Assembly: GCA_900764695.1 (NCBI GenBank)
Contig: CAAFOY010000070.1
Coordinates: 1-64,000, forward strand
DNA: 64,000 nucleotides
Direction: 5' to 3'
Source: Lachnospiraceae bacterium
GTDB lineage: Bacteria; Bacillota_A; Clostridia; Lachnospirales; Lachnospiraceae
Each line of letters starts with the position of its first letter. Positions within the stretch are counted from its first letter, which is position 1. Under the pieces are notes generated by a model, which saw nothing but the letters and a program-made list of their open reading frames with translations, did no database searches and had not been told where the DNA came from. Shown here piece after piece: positions 8,746-18,434 of the stretch. Both the position numbers and the translations under genes were made by a program.

Positions 8746-10344
8746 CTATAGATAATCATTATACATATATTTGTAATCAGAACAGTTTGCTAAACAACCG
8801 GGACATTGACCTGTTATAGCCAATTTTTGCAATGCTTGATAAGATGGAGATTTCCAAACATCCGGAAACTTTAACCATTCAGATTTCTGATATAACTTTC
8901 TTAATCCAAAGTCTGTAAAACAAAATTGTAATTTTCCAGTTTTAGTAAAAAGTGCATCATGCAACGGTAAAATACACCCTTTCTGCAAAGATAATTGTTC
9001 ACTTCGAAGAATATATTCCGGAATTGTTTTCATCATTGCCCTACTTCTTATTGGTAATTTAAGTTGGTCCGCTGTTTCAAATGCATTGATAATCTCTTCC
9101 TTCAATTCAGGAATATCCGAATAATCTAATGCAAAATCCACATACTTTTTTCCTCCTTGTCGTAAGCTAATGGGCTGAAACGATATAGATTCTGCTCCTA
9201 ATTTCCTTGCCAAACGAATCATGTCACTCATATAATGAAAATTTTGCTTTAATACTACTGTAAATATAGAAAATGTATTTCCATATTTTTTGAGTTGTCT
9301 AATTCCTTCTAGTGTCCTATTCCAAGCATTTTCACCACGTATCCAATTATTTAATTCTTCATATGGTGCATCTATAGATATTGGAATATCTTTTACATGT
9401 AACTTTACAAACCTTTTTGCCACATCTTCTGTAATCAAACTTCCATTCGATACGAAACTGGTTTCAATGTTATATTCATTACATAGTTCAATTGCATCAA
9501 ATAAGTCTTTTCGCATTAACATTTCCCCTCCATATAATTCAATCTTAGAAATGCCAATTTCTTTTGCTACCAAAATCAACTCTTTTATGCTCTCAATAGT
9601 CGGTTCAGAGTATCTTAATGGAAGATATGCTTTCTGACCTATTCGACACATCCTGCACTGATAATTACATTTATCTGTAAACCAAACAAATATTCTTTCT
9701 AATTTCGTCTGTTGTAAAAATGTCTCTGCAAGTTGCGTATACACTTCTATTTGTGCTTCTTGACTAACAATGAATTCAAGTCCTGAGTTGTATAAATCAA
9801 ATGCCAACAATGCATTCTCTGTCACTCCATCAACACAGAACACAGTATTAAAATTCCCTGCATAACGTATTTTTTTTACATCTACTGATATATTATTATT
9901 TCTCCAAATAGTCCAAGGACCTGTATTTTGATTACTCAAATGCAAACGATTGTCCTTTCTTTTATAATATTCTTTGTTTGCAAATCCATCCTTAAAATCA
10001 CATTCAAAATCATATAATCGATTATATAATCCGCAAATCACTTGTGATTCTTTTGCACTAATGTGGATATCTATTGATTTTCTTGTTAATACAGAACCTG
10101 ATTCTAAAAAAAGAACTCTCCCCGAAGTAATTTGTTCTAATGCAAAATTACGGGCTTCATTTCCATTCAAAAATGACTTATTTGAAAAAAATATTTTATC
10201 GGATTTATATTTTGTGCATATATCATTAGTACACGGTACATTGGTCGCTACAATAATGTGTGTCACATCAAATTTTATCAATATATCCAATGTACACTTA
10301 ACTAAATTATAATTATTACTTCCTGTTACAATACAATTAAGCAT
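8746..10344 (-). CDS. Fusion of degenerate GT2-like domain and radical SAM/SPASM enzyme
   Basis: An unusual 532-residue fusion. Residues 1 to about 205 follow the family-2 glycosyltransferase pattern seen in the neighbours at 10362 and 16477: the ARN motif (64 to 66), the strand leading to the metal-binding acidic motif, and a later tryptophan-containing segment. The DxD position here reads ESG (81 to 83) instead of DAD or DDD, so transferase activity is probably lost. Residues about 215 to 532 are a radical SAM domain with CNYQCRMC (Cys226, 230 and 233), a GGEM motif and C-terminal cysteines in CPGCLANC. The dead domain may present a sugar or nucleotide-sugar to the radical centre. Start is ATG 10344 after GGGGGA. 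I know no characterised member. Confidence 0.78.
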   Translation of the reverse strand: MLNCIVTGSNNYNLVKCTLDILIKFDVTHIIVATNVPCTNDICTKYKSDKIFFSNKSFLNGNEARNFALEQITSGRVLFLESGSVLTRKSIDIHISAKESQVICGLYNRLYDFECDFKDGFANKEYYKRKDNRLHLSNQNTGPWTIWRNNNISVDVKKIRYAGNFNTVFCVDGVTENALLAFDLYNSGLEFIVSQEAQIEVYTQLAETFLQQTKLERIFVWFTDKCNYQCRMCRIGQKAYLPLRYSEPTIESIKELILVAKEIGISKIELYGGEMLMRKDLFDAIELCNEYNIETSFVSNGSLITEDVAKRFVKLHVKDIPISIDAPYEELNNWIRGENAWNRTLEGIRQLKKYGNTFSIFTVVLKQNFHYMSDMIRLARKLGAESISFQPISLRQGGKKYVDFALDYSDIPELKEEIINAFETADQLKLPIRSRAMMKTIPEYILRSEQLSLQKGCILPLHDALFTKTGKLQFCFTDFGLRKLYQKSEWLKFPDVWKSPSYQALQKLAITGQCPGCLANCSDYKYMYNDYL

Positions 10345-10361
10345 TTTTATCCCCTATTTTA

Positions 10362-11264
10362 CTATTTCAATAATGAATCAATAGTTCCCTTTTGTTCAAC
10401 TAACACCTCTGCTATCTCAGAGATTAAACTTTCTTCTGGATACATTTTTTGAAATAACTGGTATCCTTTTTTTGCAATTTCTTTCCAATTAATTCTTGCA
10501 TGTGCTAAATGATAAGCATCAGTCCTATAACAAGTCTGCTCAAAACTCCCCCCAGCTTTATAAAGTCGATATCCAAACTCTAAGTCCTCTGGAGCCCAAT
10601 CTAAACCAAAATCCTCTCTAAACAATCCAATTTCAATAGCAAAAGCTCGCATCAATGACATATTTGCTGTATCTGCAGCGAGCCAAGGCACTTTATATCT
10701 TTCAATACCTTTCTCAAACATATGCTGTACTGTTCTTTCTAGTCTATCTTGTGCATGTCCCAACCTCCTTATTTTATCCATATTATTTGAAATATCTTCC
10801 TCTGTTATATTAAAACTCATTATTTTATTTGATAATGTATAGTCTTTATACTCTTTTAGTAAACCTTTATGTGGATTACGTGGATCTTCAAAAAAACGAA
10901 CATACGGAATTTCTTTCTTTCGTCCATGAATTAAAGTCTTAGATTTGGATTTATGTGCCATCCAATGAGCATCAATATATTCTGGCTCCACAATTAAATC
11001 AGCATCACAAAAAATCAACAGGTCTCCCTTTGATGCCCATATTCCCGCATTTCTAGTCGCACTTCGTCCATGATTTTTAACCCTTATAATCCTTAATGGT
11101 ATTTGCGACATGAAACGTTCTACTTCATTGTCTGGAATTTCTCCTCCATCAACTAAAATAATTTCATAAGGTATTGATGTTGTCTGACAACAAAATGATT
11201 TTAATGTTAATGCAAGCCTTCCTCCTTTATTATATGTTGGTATAATTACTGAAATTTTTACCAT
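10362..11264 (-). CDS. Family 2 glycosyltransferase
   Basis: A 300-residue GT-A fold glycosyltransferase. SVIIPTYNK opens the nucleotide-binding half, ARNAG follows, and the metal-binding DAD motif lies in LLIFCDADLIVEP. The C-terminal part has WAPEDLEFGYRL, the acceptor-side ED motif typical of the galactosyltransferase-like group. No membrane segment is seen, so the enzyme is cytosolic. It directly precedes the GT2-like/radical SAM fusion (17 bp apart) and shares its ARN and acceptor-side layout, suggesting the fusion arose from a copy of a gene like this. The donor could be the UDP-xylose made by the cluster; this is a guess. Confidence 0.92.
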   Translation of the reverse strand: MVKISVIIPTYNKGGRLALTLKSFCCQTTSIPYEIILVDGGEIPDNEVERFMSQIPLRIIRVKNHGRSATRNAGIWASKGDLLIFCDADLIVEPEYIDAHWMAHKSKSKTLIHGRKKEIPYVRFFEDPRNPHKGLLKEYKDYTLSNKIMSFNITEEDISNNMDKIRRLGHAQDRLERTVQHMFEKGIERYKVPWLAADTANMSLMRAFAIEIGLFREDFGLDWAPEDLEFGYRLYKAGGSFEQTCYRTDAYHLAHARINWKEIAKKGYQLFQKMYPEESLISEIAEVLVEQKGTIDSLLK

Positions 11265-11318
11265 ATTTATTTAAATCCTTCCTTTAGCGTATACAAACTA
11301 ATATTACTCAAAATATTT

Positions 11319-12302
11319 TTAATAAAAATGCGTCAGAATATCCTCTAAATCAGTTTCAGACATAGAAATATCTAAAACTTTAAAATGCGATAATACCATA
11401 TCTAAAAGCCTTTGCATGTATATAGGCTCAACTCTCCAAATAAGGGTATATGAATCTTTTATTTCTGGAACCATATCTCCCCACTCAACTTTTCCATTAA
11501 GTGGCTCTGCTAGATGTACTTTTACTATTCGGACTTGTCTAAATTTTGATTTTATCTCATCCAATGTTCCAGTTACGACAGTACTTCCCTTATTAATCAA
11601 TTGAATACGATCTGCCAATTTTTCAATGTCCTTCATATAATGACTGGTTAATATAATTCCACATTCTGAATTCTTGCTATATACTTTTAGAAAATCTATA
11701 ATCTGATTTTGAGATATAAAATCCAAACCAATTGTTGGCTCATCTAAAAACAACACCTTTGGTTTATGCAAAAATGCTAATATCAACTCCATTTTTAAGC
11801 GCTCTCCTAATGATAATTGACGAACTGGAACTTTGATACGATTACCTACATTTAACATATCTACCATTTGCTCTATTTGTTGCTTAAATTGTGGTTCTGA
11901 AATATCATAAATAGATTGATGTAACCTGAACGTTTCTATAGCTGGTAAATCTAACCATAATTGTGTACGTTGTCCTGCTACCAATGCAATATTCTTTAAA
12001 AAATTCTTATTTCTCTTATGAGGCGTAAAACCTGCAACTTTAATTTCTCCCTTATTTGGTCGAATAATACCACTTAATGTTTTCAAAGTTGTTGATTTTC
12101 CTGCACCATTTGGTCCTATAAGACATAAAATTTCTCCTGGCATAACATGAAGATTAAGTTCTTTCACTGCTGGAATTTCTACATATTTACGATTAAAGAA
12201 GTTTGAAAAAGAACCCTTGAGTCCTTCTTCCTTTTCAAGAGCTTTATAATTAACACACAAGTTAGTTACATTAATTAACGCATCCATATTTCTTATTGAC
12301 AT
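11319..12302 (-). CDS. ABC transporter ATPase (export)
   Basis: An ATP-binding subunit of about 327 residues. The Walker A motif GPNGAGKST, the signature LSLGERLKMEL, and Walker B with LFLDEPTIGL are intact, followed by an H-loop in TSHYMKD. The long region before the Walker A, with a basic stretch, and the C-terminal domain match ATPases paired with ABC-2 permeases of the PF06182 type; the two permeases are at 18797 and 19597. They probably export the product and give self-protection. ATG 12302 overlaps the upstream stop (TGATG); a GTG one codon earlier is less likely. The ATPase is separated from its permeases by seven biosynthetic genes, all on the same strand. Confidence 0.95.
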   Translation of the reverse strand: MSIRNMDALINVTNLCVNYKALEKEEGLKGSFSNFFNRKYVEIPAVKELNLHVMPGEILCLIGPNGAGKSTTLKTLSGIIRPNKGEIKVAGFTPHKRNKNFLKNIALVAGQRTQLWLDLPAIETFRLHQSIYDISEPQFKQQIEQMVDMLNVGNRIKVPVRQLSLGERLKMELILAFLHKPKVLFLDEPTIGLDFISQNQIIDFLKVYSKNSECGIILTSHYMKDIEKLADRIQLINKGSTVVTGTLDEIKSKFRQVRIVKVHLAEPLNGKVEWGDMVPEIKDSYTLIWRVEPIYMQRLLDMVLSHFKVLDISMSETDLEDILTHFY

Positions 12303-13690
12303 CACAATTTAACCTGACCTTTCTCATCTCGTTCAAAGTTCTTTACAAAAATATATCTATGAGGAATTTTGTAAGGTGCTAAATATTGTTTGCAAAAATT
12401 TCTAATTTCTAATTCGCTTGGTAATTTGTCTTTTTTTCTAAGATAAGCTACTAATATAGTTCCTCTTCTTATATCTTCCTCTGCAGTAACAACCGCCTCC
12501 ATAATATTAGGGTGTTGCTGTAATACTTTTTCAACTTCACCTGGATGTAATCCTAGACCATTTATCTTAATACGCTGTGAATTTCTACCTATAACAATTA
12601 AACTATCCTCTTCAGTCAAAATTCCTTGGTCTCCTGTTTTATATTCATATTCTACAGAAATAAAGTTTCCCTTATTTAGAATTTCATGTGTAAGTCCATC
12701 ACCTTTAATACAGATAAGTCCTTGCTCACCTTGTTTTACAGGAATCCCTTGTTCATCCACAATATGAATTTGCATATTGTTCAATGGTCTTCCCAAGCTT
12801 GGAAATTTTGTTTCACATTCTGGCAATTGCATAGTTATCGCTCCTAATTCTGTACAACCATAAAATTGAAGAAGTGGTGCTGAAAAATTGATTCTAAATT
12901 TTTCATAAATATCTCGTGGCAATGTTGCTCCCGCACTTATTCCCATTTTAATGTTTAGTTTTGCACCCGATGCCTGTACTAAAAACGAGTAAAAGGTAGG
13001 AACACCCACTACAATTGTAACCTCTTCTCTTTTCATTATATGCACCCACTTTGATGGCGAACATAGTCTTGAAGAAGTTATAAGTCTTGCTCCCACTCTA
13101 ATTCCTGATAAAAGATGTAATACAAATCCCAATGAATGGGTCCACTGTGCCAAACAAAAAATGTGATCCTGCTCCGTATAGTGCAACCTCTCTATTACAG
13201 CATCAACCTCGCAAAATAACGATTCCCAAGTACGGGCAACTATTTTAGGTTCTCCTGTTGTACCAGTTGTACACATTAATACCTTTCCCATTAGTTTTAT
13301 CAAACTAGGACTCATTTGTTTTGCTTTTGCCTTAAGCAATTCAGAGGGAGATAAAATTTTTATTCTCTTATTATTCAATGATAACAATTCTTCATTATCT
13401 GTAATTACTATTTTCGAAGATGTATGCTTTAGTACAGTCTCAATTTCACAGTTTGACCACTGAGGATTGACCAACAAATAGGTTGATTCCAACCTTCCTA
13501 ATGCAAGTATTGTACATGCCAATTTAAAGCGATCCTTTATTTGAACAAGAATAATACTATTTTCCATATATGTCTGTAAAGCCTCATACATTCTATTTGT
13601 GTTCTCTAACAACTCCTTATATGTCCTATCAACATTTGAATCAACCAAGAATATTTTATTACTGTAAATCTGCAAATTTAGTTCTATCAA
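12302..13690 (-). CDS. AMP-forming acyl-CoA/acyl-ACP ligase
   Basis: An adenylate-forming enzyme of 462 residues that would activate a carboxylic acid with ATP and load it onto CoA or a carrier protein. The phosphate-binding loop TTGTTGEPK, the motif YGCTELG, the YKTGDQG hinge and a GRNSQRIKINGLG segment are all present. The C-terminal lysine region (GQVK) is the last thing in the protein, so the C-terminal domain ends right after the catalytic lysine. The start is TTG at 13690, overlapping the upstream stop by 4 bp, with GGGAGGG six bases before it. It is probably the starter-loading enzyme for one of the free ACPs. The substrate cannot be predicted by eye. Confidence 0.92.
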   Translation of the reverse strand: MIELNLQIYSNKIFLVDSNVDRTYKELLENTNRMYEALQTYMENSIILVQIKDRFKLACTILALGRLESTYLLVNPQWSNCEIETVLKHTSSKIVITDNEELLSLNNKRIKILSPSELLKAKAKQMSPSLIKLMGKVLMCTTGTTGEPKIVARTWESLFCEVDAVIERLHYTEQDHIFCLAQWTHSLGFVLHLLSGIRVGARLITSSRLCSPSKWVHIMKREEVTIVVGVPTFYSFLVQASGAKLNIKMGISAGATLPRDIYEKFRINFSAPLLQFYGCTELGAITMQLPECETKFPSLGRPLNNMQIHIVDEQGIPVKQGEQGLICIKGDGLTHEILNKGNFISVEYEYKTGDQGILTEEDSLIVIGRNSQRIKINGLGLHPGEVEKVLQQHPNIMEAVVTAEEDIRRGTILVAYLRKKDKLPSELEIRNFCKQYLAPYKIPHRYIFVKNFERDEKGQVKL

Positions 13691-14502
13691 ATTATACCCT
13701 CCCTTATATCAAACTGCTTTTTTATAAATCTTGATATTCTCATTAATTCCAATGATAAACTCATTCCTCGTCTTGGAAATAATTCTAAAGTTATATCCCC
13801 ATCATAATGCATATTTTTTACAATTCTTCCGACATTTTTCCAATCTATATGCCCTTGTCCGATTGGGCAAATTTGAGGTGGATCTCCAATTCTAGAATCC
13901 GAAATATGAATTTTCTTAATTTTTCCTTCAAACCGTAACAACCATTCCTCTATATTTCCAAAAGGAAATGCATTTCCAATGTCAAGACATACTCCAATAT
14001 TAGTATCCTCTAGAGCGTCCATTAAGTGCTCTAATTTAATGATGTCTCTACTAAAGCTATACCAGACGTTTTCCAACATTAATAATATTCCATCGTTTCT
14101 TGCTTTATCGTTTATGGCTTTTATAATGTGAATAGCATCTTGCCAATTGGCCTCAATTCCACCTGGTGCAATCGAAACATGCTTTCCTCCCATTAATTTT
14201 GCAATATCCAACATCTTATCTACAACTTCCAATGCCATCGTTTTTGAAATTCTATCCTTTGATGTTATTGGGTAATCCATATGTAACATTGTACTAAGCC
14301 CAGTTACCTTTAAACCTGCTATATTAACTGCATCTATAAGCCATAGTAATTCATCTTTTTTTGTTTTGATTGATATAGGCCATGGCTGTAAGTCTACATG
14401 CAATTCAATGCCTTCATATCCAGAATTATGTATCATTTTCAAATATCGTGCCCACTGCTGTACTGGAACTCCAATCAAACACCATGCTGTTACACTTAAC
14501 AT
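13687..14502 (-). CDS. Sugar phosphate isomerase/epimerase family TIM barrel
   Basis: A 271-residue protein of the xylose-isomerase-like (AP endonuclease 2) TIM-barrel superfamily. Metal-binding acidic and histidine positions are recognisable in LMLENVW, VCLDIGNA, KIHISDSR and ITLELFPR. Members isomerise or epimerise keto-sugars, inososes and related polyols using a divalent metal. In this cluster it could interconvert a sugar or cyclitol before amination or glycosylation. ATG 14502 is preceded by AAGGAGA. It lies between the ligase (4 bp overlap) and a glycosyltransferase (20 bp). The family is clear; the reaction is unknown. Confidence 0.85.
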   Translation of the reverse strand: MLSVTAWCLIGVPVQQWARYLKMIHNSGYEGIELHVDLQPWPISIKTKKDELLWLIDAVNIAGLKVTGLSTMLHMDYPITSKDRISKTMALEVVDKMLDIAKLMGGKHVSIAPGGIEANWQDAIHIIKAINDKARNDGILLMLENVWYSFSRDIIKLEHLMDALEDTNIGVCLDIGNAFPFGNIEEWLLRFEGKIKKIHISDSRIGDPPQICPIGQGHIDWKNVGRIVKNMHYDGDITLELFPRRGMSLSLELMRISRFIKKQFDIREGII

Positions 14503-14521
14503 TTTCTATATCTCCTTCACC

Positions 14522-15532
14522 CTAGAACGCTGTTTTATATATTGAATGTAAAAACTTCTCTAAATCTACAGCTACCTTTTTCCATGACCACTGTTTTGCC
14601 TTAGTTAATCCTAATCTACTAAATTTCTCCCAATGTGCTTTATCTATGGCCAAATGATAAAGTGCATCTCCCATTGCTTTGATATCTCCAACATTAATAA
14701 GATTATCTTTTACAGTTTCTGGCACAAGGTCACGGCTTCCACCATTATCTGTTGCAACAAATGGTATTCCAGACATCATTGCCTCTAAAATTGGTAATCC
14801 GAAACCTTCTGAACTTGACGTTACTAATAAAACATCCACAGAACGATAAATATTTCCCACCTCCTCTTGTGTGGGATTCACATACCACTTTGTTTTTATA
14901 TCTTTAGGTGTCTCTTTTTCTGCTTTTCGAACCAAACGTACTAACCGAATGTCCACCCCCAATCTTTTTAAGTATTCCAAAGCCGCATAGGCCTGTGGAA
15001 TTTGCTTTAACGGATGTTCATAACTTCCTACAACAAGCACTCTAAATGGTTTTCCTTTTTCTGGTGCCTTCCTTTTCTCCGGATAAAAGACCATTTCATC
15101 TGCGGCGGGTGGTATAATATGCGAAGTTCTTCCATATTCATACAATACATCTTGTAAATATTTTGATACAACAATTTTAGGATTTGATAATCTGAATGAC
15201 TTCTCTGCTGCACTAACTAATTTCACATCTGTATACAATTGTGGTTCATTAGCCTGTATAAAACTAACAACTCTTTTTTCTCCGTATTTACCTGTAAACC
15301 AATTTGCACTGAAACAATCTAGTGCTACAATTAATTCTTGGTCATCAATTTTTACTTTGCGAAAACTTGTCACATATTCCACACTCACTATTGGTTCCCA
15401 CCCAAATAAATTTGCTCCAAGTACTACAAGTCTAATTTCATGACCAAGATTGTATAAAATATTACAATGCTTAATGACTACCTTTGTAGCCCCATTAACC
15501 TGTAATCTTGTACCAATATAAACTATTTTCAT
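14522..15532 (-). CDS. Family 4 glycosyltransferase
   Basis: A 336-residue GT-B fold retaining glycosyltransferase. The C-terminal nucleotide-sugar domain has RVLVVGSYEHPLKQ and the donor-binding EGFGLPILEAM (E-x7-E) motif, followed by TDNGGSRDLV. The N-terminal acceptor domain is short but complete. No membrane anchor is seen. Its start overlaps the stop of the neighbouring radical SAM gene by 4 bp, so the two are translated together. It is one of three intact glycosyltransferases in the cluster, implying several sugar additions. Confidence 0.92.
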   Translation of the reverse strand: MKIVYIGTRLQVNGATKVVIKHCNILYNLGHEIRLVVLGANLFGWEPIVSVEYVTSFRKVKIDDQELIVALDCFSANWFTGKYGEKRVVSFIQANEPQLYTDVKLVSAAEKSFRLSNPKIVVSKYLQDVLYEYGRTSHIIPPAADEMVFYPEKRKAPEKGKPFRVLVVGSYEHPLKQIPQAYAALEYLKRLGVDIRLVRLVRKAEKETPKDIKTKWYVNPTQEEVGNIYRSVDVLLVTSSSEGFGLPILEAMMSGIPFVATDNGGSRDLVPETVKDNLINVGDIKAMGDALYHLAIDKAHWEKFSRLGLTKAKQWSWKKVAVDLEKFLHSIYKTAF

Positions 15533-16458
15533 ATACTTTCCTCAGAATAACACGCAAATAAGCAACCAGAACATTTTCCTTGTAATGCTTGCTCTGTAAT
15601 CTCCTTATATTCGTTTGAGTCCCAAATTTCCACCAATTTGTTACTTTTTATTGAATAACTAGTCTCAAGCTTCCAACATGCAGATACTTGACCCGTCACT
15701 TCAATTGATGAACTTGTATTTGGAATATCACATCCGCTTTTTGGTATAATAGTTTCCTTATTAAAGTATCTGATAATACTCTTTAAATAGTCCTTAGATG
15801 GAAAATTTACTCCTATATCATTTGCAAGGCATCTAGAATATTCTAATATTTCCTCAAGAGTTACAAGTTCATCCTTAGATATCCATAACTGCTTTGTTTT
15901 TTCCTGTTTATTATTTACTAGAAAAGAAGGATCAAATGCATTCAAAAATAATCGTCGAACTCCATATTTTCGTATGATACTTATAACAGAAGGTAAAGTT
16001 ATATAATTAACACTCGAAATCGTAAAAAGAACATTTACCATTCTTGATAATTTAATATTTTGAAAAAATTGCAATGTACTCAATACTTTATCGTATACTC
16101 CTTCTCCTCGTATGTAATCATTAATTTCTCGTGTTCCATCTAAAGAAATTGAAATATTATTAAGCCCTGAATTAATTAACTTGTCCACGACTTTTTTTGT
16201 AACCAATGTAGCATTGCAACTCATATTTATGTGAAATCTAAGTTTATGTGCATATACAATTATTTCATATATATTTTCATGGGTAAGCGGTTCTCCACCC
16301 GTCAAAAACACCTGACGCACGCCTCTCTCTTTTGCAGCATCTAAAATATTTTTCACCTCTTCGAATGAAAGTTTGCTTGAATTGATAAAACCATCACACG
16401 TTTGACAGTGCAAATTACATACATTAGTTAATTTGATATATAAATTCTTTATATCCAA
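15529..16458 (-). CDS. Radical SAM enzyme with short SPASM-like tail
   Basis: A compact 309-residue radical SAM enzyme. CNLHCQTC at residues 14 to 21 binds the catalytic 4Fe-4S cluster, and TGGEPL follows. The tail has further cysteines (GCDIPN, SACWKLE, CSGCLFAC) that could bind one auxiliary cluster, as in twitch-domain dehydrogenases and epimerases. The start is TTG at 16458, with GGAGG upstream. It lies between a family-2 and a family-4 glycosyltransferase, with 18 bp on one side and a 4 bp overlap on the other. This suggests it edits a sugar just before or after transfer. Confidence 0.9.
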   Translation of the reverse strand: MDIKNLYIKLTNVCNLHCQTCDGFINSSKLSFEEVKNILDAAKERGVRQVFLTGGEPLTHENIYEIIVYAHKLRFHINMSCNATLVTKKVVDKLINSGLNNISISLDGTREINDYIRGEGVYDKVLSTLQFFQNIKLSRMVNVLFTISSVNYITLPSVISIIRKYGVRRLFLNAFDPSFLVNNKQEKTKQLWISKDELVTLEEILEYSRCLANDIGVNFPSKDYLKSIIRYFNKETIIPKSGCDIPNTSSSIEVTGQVSACWKLETSYSIKSNKLVEIWDSNEYKEITEQALQGKCSGCLFACYSEESI

Positions 16459-16476
16459 TATAGTTCCTCCCTCAAC

Positions 16477-17250
16477 CTATTCCTCCGTAAATATCTGAAT
16501 AATTTTATCTTGTTCGATGGCCCGTAACGTTAAACAAACAAACAATTTTACAAATGGATCATCTGGAAATTTTGACTGAAAATATTTAAAATTATCGCAT
16601 CTCTTTTCAAATTTAGATTGGACATCATCAATTCCAAGATGATAATTTATCGCATTCTCATTTACAATTAGCTCACCACCGGCTTCAATCAGTCGATATG
16701 CAATGTCTGTATCTTCACAACCACTCCATTTGAAATTCGTATCAAACCCGCCAACTTTGTTTAGCAAATTTCTTTGAATAGATACATTACTCGTCACAAA
16801 ATATACCCAAGCAATATGCTTCTTTTCTGATATCCAGTATTTTATTGCTTCTTTTTCCCAACGAGTCACATAAAAACTTCCATCCTCTCGTTTTTGATAT
16901 CGCAAACCTCGTATAATTGCATTTTTATGTTTTTTATGTGATTTAACATGTTCTTCTATAAAATCAGGTGAAACTACCATATCATCATCACTGAACAAAA
17001 TTATATCACCTGATGCATATCCTATTCCCTTGTTTCTAGATATGCCTGCATTACTAGTTCCTTTTGGAATAGAATATATATGCACATTTTCCATTTCTAA
17101 TTCACTACATATATCAATTAAAGAATCTTTCTCTCCTTCTGTCACTATTATTATAGAAAAATCTTTATAACTCTGTTCTTTATATGATTCTAGAACAGGA
17201 ATAAGATTCAAAACTGGACGATTTGTAGCAATAATAACATCAACCCACAT
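16477..17250 (-). CDS. Family 2 glycosyltransferase
   Basis: A 257-residue GT-A glycosyltransferase. It opens with VDVIIATNRP, has SRNKGI, the metal-binding DDD in LFSDDDMVV, and the acceptor-side ED motif in GCEDTDIAYRL. It is closely similar in layout to the enzyme at 10362 and to the inactive N-terminal domain at 8746; all three share the RN, acidic and post-strand HV-like segments. It is soluble. It lies between two radical SAM genes, 18 and 22 bp away. The ATG at 17250 has AAGGAGA upstream. The donor sugar is unknown. Confidence 0.9.
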   Translation of the reverse strand: MWVDVIIATNRPVLNLIPVLESYKEQSYKDFSIIIVTEGEKDSLIDICSELEMENVHIYSIPKGTSNAGISRNKGIGYASGDIILFSDDDMVVSPDFIEEHVKSHKKHKNAIIRGLRYQKREDGSFYVTRWEKEAIKYWISEKKHIAWVYFVTSNVSIQRNLLNKVGGFDTNFKWSGCEDTDIAYRLIEAGGELIVNENAINYHLGIDDVQSKFEKRCDNFKYFQSKFPDDPFVKLFVCLTLRAIEQDKIIQIFTEE

Positions 17251-17272
17251 TCAAGCTCTCCTTATTTGTTAT

Positions 17273-18370
17273 TTATATTATGAAATAATGATCCTTAATC
17301 TGATCTAGAACCTCAATTACACCTTCTGTTCTTCCAATTTGCATTCTCTGTAATTCATATTTAGTAATATCCCCTCGCAAATAAGCGTTCAACATTTCCC
17401 ATGAGCCTTCATAACAGGTATTACAAAAACCACTATTAATTTTTCGCAACTTATATGCTTCTTTTGATTCTTCAATGTCTAACCTTGCTTTTTTTGTATC
17501 TGCAAAAATATCACTATAAATTATCGGCATACAAGTACATCCCTTTATCCTTCCCCTGCTGTCAATTCCGTTTATATAATATGGTGCATAACAACTTGTT
17601 GTACGATGCTTATTTTCTAATGCTTCTAGTAAATATGCTAAATATGCTTTTGGTGGAAGAACATCCTGATAGTTCTCATATTCATCAAACAACTGATATA
17701 ATTGACTTAATTTACTTTGATACGGAGAATATTTTCCCTGAGTCCAACGAACAGGAAAAGGCATCAACTTAATATAATACCCCTCTTTAGAATATTGAAA
17801 CAAATAATCTGCATACTCTTTTATGTGTTCAATATTACGATCATGAAGTACCATTTGAACTTCCACTTTAATTCCATTCTCTAAGCAACATCGCAAATTA
17901 TCTAATATTCGATTACTCATCTTCTCATTTGAAACTCGATAACTATTCATCTCATAGTTATATCCATCTATTGAAAAATACAGCAGCAGTTTTTTACATT
18001 TGCTCAATTCTTCTATCATTTTCTTGTCTAAAAGCGAACCATTTGTTGTTAAAATAACCAGCTCATAATTAGACGATATTTCCTCTATATAATCTGTAAG
18101 CCCACGTATTAGAGTTAATTCCCCACCTATTAAGCTTAATATTGGCGAAGGAAATATCTCTAATGCCTTTTTGCAATGTTCTCTCATTTTAATTCCAAGT
18201 CTTTTATCTTTTCCCGCATCAAGTTCAATCACTTCTCCATTTCTTTCTTCTAATGTAAGAACTCCATTTCGTGATGTAATTTGCTTCAATGGTGCTGTAC
18301 AGTATTGACAATGAAAATTGCAGGCACGTTCCACAAACAGGAGCTCAGTTATCAGAGTTTCATATTTCAT
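17273..18370 (-). CDS. Radical SAM enzyme with C-terminal cysteine cluster
   Basis: A 365-residue radical SAM enzyme. CNFHCQYC (residues 17 to 24) holds the catalytic cluster. LIGGELTL stands in for the usual GGEP motif. The C-terminal part carries CYAPYYING, CTCMP and CNTCYEG, suggesting at least one auxiliary cluster. ATG 18370 is preferred over the in-frame ATG at 18388, because AGGAGAG lies at the right distance before the former and would be inside the coding region with the latter. It follows the second acyl carrier protein gene by 64 bp. The substrate is unknown; no peptide precursor is seen nearby. Confidence 0.88.
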   Translation of the reverse strand: MKYETLITELLFVERACNFHCQYCTAPLKQITSRNGVLTLEERNGEVIELDAGKDKRLGIKMREHCKKALEIFPSPILSLIGGELTLIRGLTDYIEEISSNYELVILTTNGSLLDKKMIEELSKCKKLLLYFSIDGYNYEMNSYRVSNEKMSNRILDNLRCCLENGIKVEVQMVLHDRNIEHIKEYADYLFQYSKEGYYIKLMPFPVRWTQGKYSPYQSKLSQLYQLFDEYENYQDVLPPKAYLAYLLEALENKHRTTSCYAPYYINGIDSRGRIKGCTCMPIIYSDIFADTKKARLDIEESKEAYKLRKINSGFCNTCYEGSWEMLNAYLRGDITKYELQRMQIGRTEGVIEVLDQIKDHYFII

Positions 18371-18434
18371 GTCATCTCTCCTTCTCATAAAATAACTATT
18401 TTCCAGTACATTTTTTTATACTTAACTCTACTTT

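Noticed and set aside
5204..18370. Radical SAM/SPASM genes as RiPP peptide maturases
   Set aside because: No short precursor gene with a ribosome site was found in the gaps, and all neighbours are sugar or acyl-chain enzymes. Not excluded for the part left of the window.
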